Shown here: positions 9,605 to 18,850 of the stretch, one piece after another
Numbering within the stretch: the stretch's first letter is position 1
How the letters are laid out: the number at the start of each line of letters is the position of its first letter
Assembly: GCF_031010175.1 (NCBI RefSeq)
Contig: NZ_JAUAMB010000011.1
Coordinates: forward strand, 62,001 to 126,000
Direction: 5' to 3'
Length of the DNA: 64,000 nt
DNA from: Halomonas sp. SpR1
GTDB taxonomy: Bacteria > Pseudomonadota > Gammaproteobacteria > Pseudomonadales > Halomonadaceae
Program-made: the position numbers and the translations under genes
Notes under the pieces: model-generated
Told to the model about the DNA's origin: nothing
Database searches by the model: none
Seen by the model: the letters and a program-made list of their open reading frames with translations, nothing else

Positions 9605-10447
9605 TTATCCCTTAACGGCACCTGCGGTCATACCTGTAACGATATAGCGGTTGGCGAGCAGCGCAAAGATAATCACGGGCAGCACAATCAAGCTGGCATA
9701 AGCGGCAATCACCCCGTACTGGGCACCGGCTTCAACGCCGCCCATAAAGCGAGTAATCCCAACCGTGAGTGGCTGGGCGTCGCTGCCTGCCAGGAACAGC
9801 GCAAACAGATATTCGTTCCAGGACATGATAAAAATCAGAATCGCCAGTGCGTTTAGGCCTGGGCGAACGACAGGGAGTGAAATGCTCCAGAAAAGCTTCC
9901 AGGGGCCGCAGCCATCAACGATGGCAGCTTCTTCCATCTCCTTGGGCACGTTTTCAAAAAAGCCCACCATCATCCATACGGCGAAGGGTATATGAATCGC
10001 CAAATGGGCAAACAGCAGCCCGGTGCGTGAGCCAGATAACCCCAGGTCGACAAAAATCAGAAACAGCGGCAAAGCCAGCACTACGTGGGGTAAAAAGCGC
10101 ATGGCCAGTATCGCAAATGATAGTGCACCGCGTATTTTAGGGCGTAGTTTGTTAAGCCCGTACGCCATGGGTACGCATACCGCCACAGAAATAATCACCG
10201 ATGCCACGGCGATAATCACGCTGTTGCGGAAATAGAACCAAAAATCGCCAGCGTTAAAGGCAACGCTAAAGTTGTTAAGGGTAAAGTCGCTTAACGTTAG
10301 TAGCGCTAGCGGAGAGCGGAACATGGCGGTTTCATTAAAGGCCGCCGCGAGCAGAATAACCGGTGGCAGCAGCGAGATAATCAGCCAAATGGTTAATCCG
10401 AAATACTGACCAGCGAGTTTTGCGTTGGCTTTGTTACGATCATTCAT
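9605..10447 (-). CDS. carbohydrate ABC transporter permease (MalG-type)
   Basis: Second permease of the sugar importer, 280 residues with six predicted membrane helices. The cytoplasmic EAA loop (EEAAIVDGCGPWKLF, near residues 170-185) contacts the ATPase. The first four bases overlap the end of the upstream permease gene, indicating coupled translation. Organisation and sequence resemble the mannitol/sorbitol MtlG/SmoG permeases, but substrate is not defined by the sequence. Confidence 0.92.
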   Translation of the reverse strand: MNDRNKANAKLAGQYFGLTIWLIISLLPPVILLAAAFNETAMFRSPLALLTLSDFTLNNFSVAFNAGDFWFYFRNSVIIAVASVIISVAVCVPMAYGLNKLRPKIRGALSFAILAMRFLPHVVLALPLFLIFVDLGLSGSRTGLLFAHLAIHIPFAVWMMVGFFENVPKEMEEAAIVDGCGPWKLFWSISLPVVRPGLNALAILIFIMSWNEYLFALFLAGSDAQPLTVGITRFMGGVEAGAQYGVIAAYASLIVLPVIIFALLANRYIVTGMTAGAVKG

Positions 10448-11337
10448 GCGCTGGCCTCCTTATTTACCTTGTAGACTTTAATATATAGCCAGGCGACAAC
10501 CGCCATAATCATAAACATGGTAAAGGCGATAGTGTTGGCCATGCCCATATCCTGGTTGGCGATACCGCGGTTATAAGCCAAGATACTCATTACGGTTGTC
10601 GAGCGGCCGGGGCCACCGCCGGTCATGGTGTAGACCATGTCAAATTCGCGGAATGCACTGGTCATGATGATGATGGAGACGAACAGAATGTGTGCCCGAA
10701 TCATCGGTAGCACCACGTACCATAGGGTCTGGAACGCACCGGCACCGTCGACCTTAGCGGCTTCATACATATCGTCGGGAATTGTGGTAAGCGCTGCGTA
10801 GAGCACCAATATCGCCATGGGGGTTAAGTGCCAGGCATTGGTGAGCGCGGTGGCAAACAGGGCAGTTGAGCTATCGGTTAGCCAGTAGGGGCCGGTAATT
10901 CCGAAAAAGCCTAACAGTTGATTAATCACCCCAAAGTCCGGTTCCCACATAAATAGCCGCCAGGTGATCCCGACAATTACCGGGGTCATTACAAAGGGCA
11001 GCAGAAATAACGCCATCCAACCAGCTTTAAAGCGAATGCGCTTGCCGCTTAATAAAAAGGCAACCAGTAAGCCGACGATTAAGCAACCGAGAGTATTGGC
11101 GAGGGTAAAGAGTAGTGTCACCTTGACGGAGTTAATAAATAGGGGGTCTGTCCAGGCGCGCGTGTAGTTTTCAAGCCCGACAAACCATTGGTTGCTGAAA
11201 TCATAAAGAAATACGTCGTGTAGACTGAAGCGTGCGGCGATGCCAAGGGGAAACGCCACAATCAGCAACATGACGATTAAGCCGGGCAATACAAAATACC
11301 AGCCCCGGGTGTAGCGATTAAGGAGATTGTTTTGCAT
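10444..11337 (-). CDS. carbohydrate ABC transporter permease (MalF/UgpA-type)
   Basis: First permease of the importer, 297 residues with six predicted membrane helices. Its EAA-type loop YEAAKVDGAGAFQTLWY is followed by VVLPMIR. The ATG at 11337 has GAGG eight bases upstream; an in-frame ATG at 11412 would add 25 unlikely residues. Overlaps the next permease by four bases. It lies about 100 bases after the binding-protein gene in the same operon. Confidence 0.92.
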   Translation of the reverse strand: MQNNLLNRYTRGWYFVLPGLIVMLLIVAFPLGIAARFSLHDVFLYDFSNQWFVGLENYTRAWTDPLFINSVKVTLLFTLANTLGCLIVGLLVAFLLSGKRIRFKAGWMALFLLPFVMTPVIVGITWRLFMWEPDFGVINQLLGFFGITGPYWLTDSSTALFATALTNAWHLTPMAILVLYAALTTIPDDMYEAAKVDGAGAFQTLWYVVLPMIRAHILFVSIIIMTSAFREFDMVYTMTGGGPGRSTTVMSILAYNRGIANQDMGMANTIAFTMFMIMAVVAWLYIKVYKVNKEASA

Positions 11338-11434
11338 AGCGCAAACCTCGTTAAAGCATCGATTCAAAAGCAGCGGCGGCTTAGCCGGGGTAGGCCAAGC
11401 CGCCACCGCCAAAGAGGTTAGGGTACGAGGACGC

Positions 11435-12796
11435 CTAGCGTTCGAGGTAGCCTGCGCGTTGGAAGGTACGGGTCATATTGTCTACCCAGCGATCCTGAGC
11501 TTGCTCTGGGGTTAGGTCGCCGCTGAGTACTTCGGTGGCGAAGTCAACGGTGCCCTGCCACATAACAGTGCCGTATTCAGGAATGCCCTGACGAACGAAT
11601 ACGTGTTCAAGGGTCTGCTCGTAGGCGGGCAAGAAGTCAGCATAATGAGGCTCTAGGCTGCGCAGTTCTTCGCTGTTGAAGTGAGCCGTGCGGGAAAACT
11701 GCTTGGTACGTTTACCCCACTCGATTTCGTTATCCTGCAGCATCCATTTCAGAAACTTAAACGCTTCTTCGGAATTTTCAGTATCCATAACGAAGACCCC
11801 GCCGCCGCCTAAGAAGGGCACGCCTTGGGGGTAATCCTGCAGGTTACCTTCAAAGGCGGGTAGCGGTTGATAGCCCACGTTACCGGCGGCTTCGCCTTGA
11901 GGATCTTCAACAGTGGAAAGCCCTTGGGGCCACATGGTGGCCATGGCTAAACGGCCATCGCGGAAGTAGCTTAGCCCTTCAAGAAAATCCCAGTTACGGG
12001 CAGCGCGGGGCGCCACGTCATTGGCAAGATCGACAAACAGGTTGGCGGCCTCGACTAAGATGGGGTGATCAAGGTCGGGTTGATAGTTTTCGTCCCAGCC
12101 TTCAAGGCCCGTGGAGTAGAGCATGACGATAAAACTACGTGCCACGCCGCTGCCCGCACCTAAGGCGTCGGTCCACCCGTATAGATCCTCTTCCAGGGTC
12201 TCACCGGCCACCGTTTCACCCGCTTCACGCGTGAAAAATTCCCCCACTTCGTAAAGCTCTTGCCAGGTGCGCGGGACTTCAAGCTTGCGTCCGTACTCTT
12301 CCTCGAAGGCTGCCTGCTCGTCCGGGTGTGAGAAGAAATCTTCGCGGACAATTAACATGGGCGCTGCGGGGGTGGTGGGCAGGGCGATAATTTCACCAGG
12401 GCGAGCGCTGCTCTCCATATGCGATTCGCGAATTCGCTCTGGATAAGCATCGATATCAAAATCATATTTTTCGATGTAGGGCGTTAAATCGACCACATGG
12501 TCTTTGAAACTGCCAAACCAGCCAGGGCTGTGATAGCCCATATCCCAACGCCCGGTGCCGCCAATGGCTTCAATCGACATACGGTCACGTAACTGGTCGG
12601 GCGGCAGTATCTCGCCAATCACTTTAACGCCGGTTTGGCGCTCATATTCGGGGGCGAAGTAGTCGATAACAGCGTCAGCTTCTTCACCCGGGTGAAGCGC
12701 CCAGCGTATCGTAACGTCTTCCGCCATTGCTGTAGCGCTGGCCGTGGCTATGGCCAAGCCTAATCCGGTGGCGGTGAGCATGCGTATTGTTGTCAT
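11435..12796 (-). CDS. sugar ABC transporter substrate-binding protein
   Basis: Periplasmic type-1 (MalE/UgpB-like) solute-binding protein, 453 residues. The N-terminus is a classical signal peptide with likely cleavage after AMA at about residue 25. The mature part begins EDVTIRWALHP and contains the extended region expected for polyol and oligosaccharide binders. It is first in the minus-strand operon; the ATPase gene is divergent on the plus strand. Substrate unknown; xylulokinase and fructokinase nearby point to a polyol or ketose. Confidence 0.9.
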   Translation of the reverse strand: MTTIRMLTATGLGLAIATASATAMAEDVTIRWALHPGEEADAVIDYFAPEYERQTGVKVIGEILPPDQLRDRMSIEAIGGTGRWDMGYHSPGWFGSFKDHVVDLTPYIEKYDFDIDAYPERIRESHMESSARPGEIIALPTTPAAPMLIVREDFFSHPDEQAAFEEEYGRKLEVPRTWQELYEVGEFFTREAGETVAGETLEEDLYGWTDALGAGSGVARSFIVMLYSTGLEGWDENYQPDLDHPILVEAANLFVDLANDVAPRAARNWDFLEGLSYFRDGRLAMATMWPQGLSTVEDPQGEAAGNVGYQPLPAFEGNLQDYPQGVPFLGGGGVFVMDTENSEEAFKFLKWMLQDNEIEWGKRTKQFSRTAHFNSEELRSLEPHYADFLPAYEQTLEHVFVRQGIPEYGTVMWQGTVDFATEVLSGDLTPEQAQDRWVDNMTRTFQRAGYLER

Positions 12797-13257
12797 GTGT
12801 CAATCTCCTAAGGCTCTTTATTGTTATGCCCTTTCTCTCGAAAGTAAGCATCGCCGCTGCAAGGTTGAATCGCTAGATCCCACTATGATTATTGGTGAGG
12901 AATTTATTCCAGGCACTGTATTGGTTTGAACTCCAAGCTAACTGACGACCAACATAAAGGATTTGCAGAATCGTGTCACCTAGCGTAATTAATAACTACA
13001 GGATGAGCCGTGAATAAGTAACGCTAGTGTGTTTTGATCGGCAATAGAATAGCTGGAAATGAATCTAAAAATTATTAAAAACATGAGGTTATGTTTTTAA
13101 TGGGGCTAAGGGTTGAGGCGGTAATGATCCTTTTAAACGTTGAGTATTTAAGTTTAAATAGATAATTCTTTGGACTAATGTCTAACGCTAAACATTGGAT
13201 GCCGATACTTTTAGCCGTTTTACTGCTCTTATTAGACCAAAGAAGGATATAACAACG
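12797..13257. promoter_or_regulatory. divergent intergenic region between binding protein and ATPase genes
   Basis: These 461 bases must hold promoters for both arms of the ABC importer locus. The one clear structure is an AT-rich inverted repeat: ATTAAAAACAT at 13074-13084 pairs with ATGTTTTTAAT at 13091-13101, with a six-base loop. It could be an operator or a weak terminator. No sugar-specific regulator gene is adjacent and no confident -35/-10 pair was found. Confidence 0.45.
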
Positions 13258-14340
13258 ATGGCTAACATTACGCTGGAAAATGTGCAGAAACGCTTTGGGG
13301 AAGAACGGGTGATCCACGGTGTGGATATCGAAATTAACGATGGTGAGTTTGTCATTCTGGTGGGGCCTTCCGGCTGCGGTAAGTCCACGTTGCTGCGCAT
13401 GATTGCCGGGCTTGAGTCGATCAGCGACGGCAATGTGAAGATCGGCGGGACGGTGGTGAACGATATGTCACCCAAAGCGCGCGATATCGCCATGGTGTTT
13501 CAGAGCTACGCGCTCTATCCGCACATGACGGTGGCTGACAATATGGGCTTCTCCCTCAAACTCTCCAAAGTAGCTAAAAATGAAATTAACGCGAAGGTGA
13601 ATGCTGCCGCTGAGATTCTCAATTTAGAGCCGCTGCTAAAACGTTTTCCCCGTGAACTTTCCGGTGGCCAGCGTCAGCGCGTGGCGATGGGCCGAGCGAT
13701 TGTGCGCGACCCGCAGGTGTTCCTGTTTGATGAACCGCTTTCCAACCTGGATGCCAAGCTGCGTGTTTCCATGCGCACGGAAATTAAAGAGCTACATCAG
13801 CGGCTTAAAACCACCACCGTGTATGTTACCCACGACCAGATTGAAGCCATGACCATGGCTGACCGAATTGTGGTACTGCACCAAGGCTACGTTCAACAAA
13901 TGGGTACACCGCTGGAGCTTTACGACCATCCTGCCAACTTATTCGTGGCCAGTTTTATCGGCTCGCCTGGTATGAACTTGATTCATGGCCAAGTGGGCGA
14001 CGATGGGCAGTTCCAGGTGCAGGGCGGTGGCCAATTGCCGTTGGGGGATATTGATATCTCCAACTCGGCGGGCGACGCGGTCTACGGTATTCGCCCTGAG
14101 GATATGACGCTGGCAGATCAAGGCGTTCCGGTAGAGGTGATCACGGTGGAACCCACAGGCGCTGAGATTCACGTGGTCGCCAAGTTAGGCGATCAACATA
14201 TCACCATTGTGTTTCGTGAGCGCCATCAGGTTAAGCCCGGCGATACCATCCACTTGGCCATCAACGTGAATAAAAACCATCTGTTTGATGCCGCGAGTGG
14301 CGAGCGAATTGCCTGGCACGCCTCCTCTCGGGCAGCCTAA
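13258..14340 (+). CDS. sugar ABC transporter ATP-binding protein (MalK/UgpC-type)
   Basis: Energises the importer encoded divergently. The 360-residue protein has Walker A GPSGCGKST at 36-44, ABC signature LSGGQRQR at 134-141, Walker B FLFDEP at 155-160 and a C-terminal MOP-type regulatory domain from about 240. The ATG at 13258 has AAGGA ten bases upstream; an in-frame ATG at 13195 is less likely. Followed 19 bases later by xylulokinase in the same direction. Confidence 0.94.
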   Translation: MANITLENVQKRFGEERVIHGVDIEINDGEFVILVGPSGCGKSTLLRMIAGLESISDGNVKIGGTVVNDMSPKARDIAMVFQSYALYPHMTVADNMGFSLKLSKVAKNEINAKVNAAAEILNLEPLLKRFPRELSGGQRQRVAMGRAIVRDPQVFLFDEPLSNLDAKLRVSMRTEIKELHQRLKTTTVYVTHDQIEAMTMADRIVVLHQGYVQQMGTPLELYDHPANLFVASFIGSPGMNLIHGQVGDDGQFQVQGGGQLPLGDIDISNSAGDAVYGIRPEDMTLADQGVPVEVITVEPTGAEIHVVAKLGDQHITIVFRERHQVKPGDTIHLAINVNKNHLFDAASGERIAWHASSRAA

Positions 14341-14359
14341 CCACAAGGCGGAAGGCTCC

Positions 14360-15853
14360 ATGAGTACGCAGACTTATTTAGGCTTGGATATTGGCACTTC
14401 GGCGGTAAAAGGCGTGCTGGTCGATACCCATCAGCTGTGTCTTGCCACCGCAAGTTCGGCTTACAGCGTTACCCACCCCCATGCTGGATGGGCGGAACAA
14501 GCCCCTGAGCTTTGGTGGCAAGCCGTTGAGGAGGTGGTCGCGCAATTAAGGCGGCAGGCTGACGCTGCAATGGCAAAAGTAGCCGGGATAGGTCTATCCG
14601 GCCAAATGCATGGGCTAGTGGTTCAGAATCAACACGGCGAGGTTATTCGCCCGGCTATTTTGTGGAACGACAGCCGAGCCAGCCAGCAGTGTCAGCAGCT
14701 TAAAGAGCGCTTGCCTGAGTTGGACGTGGCCACCATTACCAGTGTTGAGCCCATGCCCGCCTTTTGGGCAGCCAAACTGTTGTGGTTAAAAGCCCACGAG
14801 CCGGAAACGCTAGCAAATGCCCATCACTTCCTGTTGCCGAAGGATTACGTGCGTTGGCGGATGAGTGGTGAGCGTATCACCGACATGTGTGATGCCGCGG
14901 GCACCCAACTGCTTGATCAAGCCAGGCGTGTGTGGAGCCCGGAGATTTTGGCCGCGTGTGGGATCGCAGAGCACCAGTTACCGCACTTGGCGGAGGGCAG
15001 TACTGCTTTGGCCACGCTCAATTCGGATATCGCAGCTCGGTGGGGTATTGAAAACCAGGTTCCAATTGCTGCCGGTGCGGGAGATGTAGCAGCAGGGGCG
15101 ATAGGGTTGGGGGCCATTAACGAAGGGGATGCCTTCTTTACCCTGGGAACGTCGAGTCAGCTGTTTATCGCCACCTCTGGCTATCGCCCTGCACCTGAGC
15201 ATGCGTTACACGCCTTTGCGCATGCGCTTCCGGAAAGGTGGTTTCAAATGGCGGCCATGCTCAATGGGGCAAGCGTACTTGCCTGGGCAGCGAAGTTGAT
15301 GGGTGTCTCAATTGACGAGGCCCTGGCTGCCGCTGAGAAGCAAAAGGTGAGTGCGTCGTCGCTACTGTTTTTGCCGTATTTAAATGGCGAGCGAACCCCG
15401 CATAACGACCCCGATGCTCGTGGCGTACTGTTTGGCTTACACCCTTCCAGTGGCGTCGGTGAAGTGACTCAGGCGGTGCTGGAAGGGGTGGGCTTTTCGT
15501 TGCGGGAAGCGCGAGATGTCATCGAGCAGGCCGGTACGCCGATAGCGCGATTAACTGTGATTGGCGGGGGCAGCCGTAGTGATTATTGGCTACAGCTTCT
15601 GGCGGATATTTTAGAGCGACCAATTGCGCGTTGTGAAGAGAGTGAGTCGGGCCCTGCCTTTGGCGCCGCGCGTCTAGCGCGCTTGGCGGTCACCCAGGAA
15701 AATCCCGAAGCGGTCTGTCAGCCGCCGCGAATTGAAAGGGTGTTTGAGCCGAACCTGGAAAATTATCGGCATAGCCATAATTTCGAGCGTTATAAGCGAC
15801 TATACCGTGCTCTAGCACCTGAATTTGCCACAACATTTAGACTGGATAATTAA
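14360..15853 (+). CDS. xylB: xylulokinase
   Basis: ATP-dependent phosphorylation of D-xylulose to xylulose-5-phosphate. The 497-residue FGGY-family kinase begins with LGLDIGTSAVKG (7-18), has GLSGQMHGLV near 80-90, the PLEGERTP-like LNGERTPHND near 367, and GGGSRSDYW near 408 for nucleotide binding. The start at 14360 has GGAAGG upstream. It is cotranscribed with the ABC ATPase. No xylose isomerase is present; in pseudomonad mtl loci an equivalent kinase serves arabitol via xylulose, so polyol catabolism is plausible. Confidence 0.92.
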   Translation: MSTQTYLGLDIGTSAVKGVLVDTHQLCLATASSAYSVTHPHAGWAEQAPELWWQAVEEVVAQLRRQADAAMAKVAGIGLSGQMHGLVVQNQHGEVIRPAILWNDSRASQQCQQLKERLPELDVATITSVEPMPAFWAAKLLWLKAHEPETLANAHHFLLPKDYVRWRMSGERITDMCDAAGTQLLDQARRVWSPEILAACGIAEHQLPHLAEGSTALATLNSDIAARWGIENQVPIAAGAGDVAAGAIGLGAINEGDAFFTLGTSSQLFIATSGYRPAPEHALHAFAHALPERWFQMAAMLNGASVLAWAAKLMGVSIDEALAAAEKQKVSASSLLFLPYLNGERTPHNDPDARGVLFGLHPSSGVGEVTQAVLEGVGFSLREARDVIEQAGTPIARLTVIGGGSRSDYWLQLLADILERPIARCEESESGPAFGAARLARLAVTQENPEAVCQPPRIERVFEPNLENYRHSHNFERYKRLYRALAPEFATTFRLDN

Positions 15854-15866
15854 CCAGCCGCTAGCA

Positions 15867-15892
15867 AACGCCACCCGCATAGGTGGCGTTTT
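15867..15892 (+). terminator. terminator after xylulokinase, probably bidirectional
   Basis: AACGCCACC (15867-15875) pairs with GGTGGCGTT (15882-15890), loop of six, followed by TT. It lies between convergent xylulokinase and fructokinase genes; the short T tract lowers certainty. Confidence 0.7.
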
Positions 15893-15936
15893 AGATTAAG
15901 GGCTTTCAATAGGCCCTAGTCACTTTATCTGATATA

Positions 15937-16899
15937 TCAACCTGCACGCAGCGCTTCAATATCCGCATGGGTGGGGAGTGAGGCGTAAGCGCCTGGGCGA
16001 GTAACCGCATGGGCGCCGCAGCGACAGGCGGTATCTACTGCCCGATGAAGAAAATCGGCATCGTTCTGCCAGTTTTCGTTGATACCGTGGGCTGAAAGCT
16101 CGGCCAGTAGCCCGCCAATAAAAGCGTCGCCGCCAGCGGTGGTATCGACTGCCTCCACTTTAGGTGGCGAAATGCGCTGGTCGATACCGACGCCTTTAAG
16201 TACAACGTCGTTGGGGCCATCGGTAATCAAGATAACCTTAACCCCTGCCGCCAAGCGTTCTGAAAGCCATGATTCTGCAGGGTGATCGGCGCGCAAATAG
16301 TCGAGCTCTTCCTGGGAGAGCTTGAGTAGCTCGGCGCCGTCCAGCAGCTGTGTGACTAAGCTGGCATCCGCTTCACCGCCGGGCCACAGGTTATGGCGCA
16401 GGTTGGCGTCTACGCTGACCAGGCAACCTGCGCGCTTGGCCATGGTGGCCATCGCCAGGGTAACGTCGGCGATCTCAGGGTCAGTCAGGCTGTTACTGCA
16501 CAAGTGCAGAATGGCAGGATTCTCGAAGACGCCATGAGGTAGATGCTCAAGGCGATAGAGCAGATCAGCGGCGGGTGGGCGATAAAAATCAAAGGTGCGT
16601 TCGCCAACGTCATCCCGGGAAACGAACGCCAGCGCCGTGCGTGACTGTTTTGTGAGCATAACGCCGCTGGTGTCGACGCCATGACTTTTAAGTTCACGCA
16701 GCAAAAAATGCCCAAAAGTATCGTCACCCACCATACCCAGAAACTGGCTAGGTACACCCAAGCGGGCGCAGGCGACCGCCACGTTCGCGGGGGCGCCACC
16801 GGCGTAGGGGGTAAAGGTTTCATGGGTATCAGTAGCGGCTCCCAAACGACTGGAGAGCATATCGACCAGCGCTTCCCCAAAGGCAATAACGGGTGTCAT
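15937..16899 (-). CDS. PfkB-family carbohydrate kinase, likely fructokinase
   Basis: Phosphorylates a ketose or sugar with ATP in the cytosol. The 320-residue ribokinase-family protein shows the substrate-binding GGAPANVAVACARLG (34-48) and the anion-hole/catalytic signature DTTAGGDAFIGG (252-263, D258 the base). The sequence is closest in style to bacterial fructokinases (ScrK/MtlZ). It faces the ABC-xylulokinase arm and heads a minus-strand pair with the aldo/keto reductase gene upstream; a 14-bp palindrome lies upstream of its start. Exact sugar not proven. Confidence 0.85.
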   Translation of the reverse strand: MTPVIAFGEALVDMLSSRLGAATDTHETFTPYAGGAPANVAVACARLGVPSQFLGMVGDDTFGHFLLRELKSHGVDTSGVMLTKQSRTALAFVSRDDVGERTFDFYRPPAADLLYRLEHLPHGVFENPAILHLCSNSLTDPEIADVTLAMATMAKRAGCLVSVDANLRHNLWPGGEADASLVTQLLDGAELLKLSQEELDYLRADHPAESWLSERLAAGVKVILITDGPNDVVLKGVGIDQRISPPKVEAVDTTAGGDAFIGGLLAELSAHGINENWQNDADFLHRAVDTACRCGAHAVTRPGAYASLPTHADIEALRAG

Positions 16900-16927
16900 T
16901 TGTGGCTCCTTATTGTGATTAATGTAT

Positions 16928-16941
16928 TTGTTTTAAAACAA
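16928..16941. promoter_or_regulatory. 14-bp palindrome upstream of the fructokinase gene
   Basis: TTGTTTTAAAACAA is a perfect palindrome 29 bases upstream of the fructokinase start. It could be an operator for an unidentified regulator. No family is assigned. Confidence 0.35.
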
Positions 16942-17001
16942 GCAGTTTTGCACCGGGCAGTTTTTTACCTGACAGTGTTGCACTGGACAGTTTTATGCCA
17001 C
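16942..17001. repeat. 15-bp tandem repeat, about four units
   Basis: Four consecutive degenerate units begin GCAGTTTTGCACCGG, GCAGTTTTTTACCTG, ACAGTGTTGCACTGG, ACAGTTTTATGCC. The array spans the gap between the fructokinase and aldo/keto reductase genes and includes the reductase stop codon, so the C-terminus of that gene may have been reset by repeat slippage. Confidence 0.7.
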
Positions 17002-17862
17002 GCAGTGGCCGCGTGCGGCTTCAAGCAGTTCGTACCACGCTTCCCGGGGTAGCGTTGCAGGGCCATTAAGCATATCGCTGATGCGCTCAGGTTTAACGCT
17101 GCCAATCACCGGTACCGGCGAGTTGGGCAGGCTGCGCAGCCATGCCAGCGCTAAAGCGCTGGGAGCGCACTCAAGCTTGGTTGCCCACTTATCCAAACAG
17201 TCGCTAACGGCGCCTTGCATCAATTGCCCGCTTGCCAGAGGTGACCACGCCATGGGAATGTGGCCATCGGCACATAGATCGTCAAAGCTACCGTCAAATA
17301 GCGGGGCTGTGTGAGCAATCGAGAGCTCAATCTGGTTGGCGGATAAGCGGTGATGCATGGCGCCTTGCAAGCGCCGCCACTGGCTGGGCAGGTGGTTGGA
17401 AATGCCTGCAGCGCCAATTTTGCCTGCTTCAATGGCATCGTCCAGTGCACGGCCAGTAGCTTCCGCGTCCATCAGTAGATCGGGGCGATGAATCAAAAAG
17501 TGATCGAGGCATTCGACGTTTAAACGCGCAAGTGATGCGTCGATAGCGCTACTGAGATAAGCGGGGCTAGCGTTGTAGTGCTTTACCATACCGGAGCTGG
17601 GGGCTGGGTTGTCGTTAGCGATGCTCGCTTTAGTGACGATATTAACCCGCTGAGCCAGGGCTGGACGTGTTTTTAGCGCGGCGCCAAACAGCGTTTCACC
17701 TTGGTTGCTACCGTAGATATCGGCATGGTCAAACCAGTTTAGGCCCTGTTCCAGGCGCGCTTCGATCCAAACGGCCAACTGCTTAGGGTCGTGCATGGCA
17801 GGCGTTTCGTGCAAACGCATCATGCCGAGAGCAAACGGCACATCAAAGGTGGCGGCGGGCAT
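16993..17862 (-). CDS. aldo/keto reductase (YdhF-like)
   Basis: NAD(P)H-dependent oxidoreductase of the AKR superfamily, 289 residues. The catalytic tetrad is visible: D45 and Y50 in FDHADIYGSNQGE, Lys in IVTKAS (about K77), and His in FLIHRPD. It lies between the fructokinase and glucokinase genes, all on the minus strand. It could reduce an aldose or ketose, or oxidise a polyol, but the sequence does not fix a substrate. The last codons run into a tandem repeat. Confidence 0.88.
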   Translation of the reverse strand: MPAATFDVPFALGMMRLHETPAMHDPKQLAVWIEARLEQGLNWFDHADIYGSNQGETLFGAALKTRPALAQRVNIVTKASIANDNPAPSSGMVKHYNASPAYLSSAIDASLARLNVECLDHFLIHRPDLLMDAEATGRALDDAIEAGKIGAAGISNHLPSQWRRLQGAMHHRLSANQIELSIAHTAPLFDGSFDDLCADGHIPMAWSPLASGQLMQGAVSDCLDKWATKLECAPSALALAWLRSLPNSPVPVIGSVKPERISDMLNGPATLPREAWYELLEAARGHCVA

Positions 17863-17884
17863 AGCAGGTTCCGTATTGATGTTG

Positions 17885-18850
17885 TTAGAAAACTTCTTCG
17901 TTATGCAGCGCTTCGGCGGCGCCTAGCAGCCCCGTCCAGGGCGCGGTCACCACCCATACGGGGATATCAGCGTTATAAGCGCCCATGCGGCCTTTATTGA
18001 CAAAGGCGGCGCGCAGTTCGCTTTTCGGCAGCCACTCCAGCAGGCGGGGGAGAATACCGCCGCATAGATAAACCCCGCCCCTTGCGCCCATGGTTAACGT
18101 GGCGTCGCCGCACACATCGCCAAGAATTTTGAGAAAGCGCAGCAGGGCTGCCGCTGCAAGGCTATCGCCCTCGTTGGCCGCTGTGGTCACCTCTGCGGGA
18201 GTGGTAAGGCGTGGCTCAACGCCCTCAAGGCTACAGTGCGCCTGGTAAAGCTCCAGTAAGCCCTGGCCGCACAAAATGCGCTCTACGCTCACCCGCTTAT
18301 GACGTTGCAGAAATACATCCAACAACGCCACCTCGGTGCTATCCGTGGGGGCAAAGGTGACGTGACCGCCTTCGGTGGGCAGCGGAATCCATGCGTGTTG
18401 CCCAGGAAATACCCCGGCAACGCCTAGGCCAGTGCCTGGGCCGATAATTAAGCGAGTGGAGTGGGCCTGGATTTGTCCCGGCTGAACCTCAACCAAATCA
18501 GTGGCCGCCACATGGGGAACACCCAGCGCCTGGGCGGTAAAGTCATTGATGACCTTAAACAGCGAAAGATTCAGCGCCTGTTGAACGTCGCTCTTTAAAA
18601 AGTCCCAGTGGTTATTGGTCATTTTGACCCGCTCATTATGAACGGGGCAGGCGAAAGCCAAGCAAGCCTCTTGAGGCGCGTTGTCACCGATGGCGCCTAC
18701 ACGGCTCAAGTAGTCTTGAACCGCTTCTACAACACCGGGGTAGTCGGCGCAGGGTAGGTTCAAAATATCGCGGGGGGTGATTTCACCGGGCGACACCAAC
18801 GCCAGGCGTGCGTTGGTGCCCCCGATATCGCCGATTAAAGCCGGTCGCAT
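17885..18850 (-). CDS. glk: glucokinase
   Basis: ATP-dependent phosphorylation of glucose to glucose-6-phosphate, feeding zwf. The 321-residue protein is of the bacterial Glk family (not ROK): N-terminal phosphate motif GDIGGTNARLAL at 7-18, NDFTAQALG near 120 and GPGTGLGVAG near 155. Its start overlaps the edd stop as TGATG, so it is translationally coupled and under the edd promoter with its HexR-like sites. Confidence 0.96.
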   Translation of the reverse strand: MRPALIGDIGGTNARLALVSPGEITPRDILNLPCADYPGVVEAVQDYLSRVGAIGDNAPQEACLAFACPVHNERVKMTNNHWDFLKSDVQQALNLSLFKVINDFTAQALGVPHVAATDLVEVQPGQIQAHSTRLIIGPGTGLGVAGVFPGQHAWIPLPTEGGHVTFAPTDSTEVALLDVFLQRHKRVSVERILCGQGLLELYQAHCSLEGVEPRLTTPAEVTTAANEGDSLAAAALLRFLKILGDVCGDATLTMGARGGVYLCGGILPRLLEWLPKSELRAAFVNKGRMGAYNADIPVWVVTAPWTGLLGAAEALHNEEVF

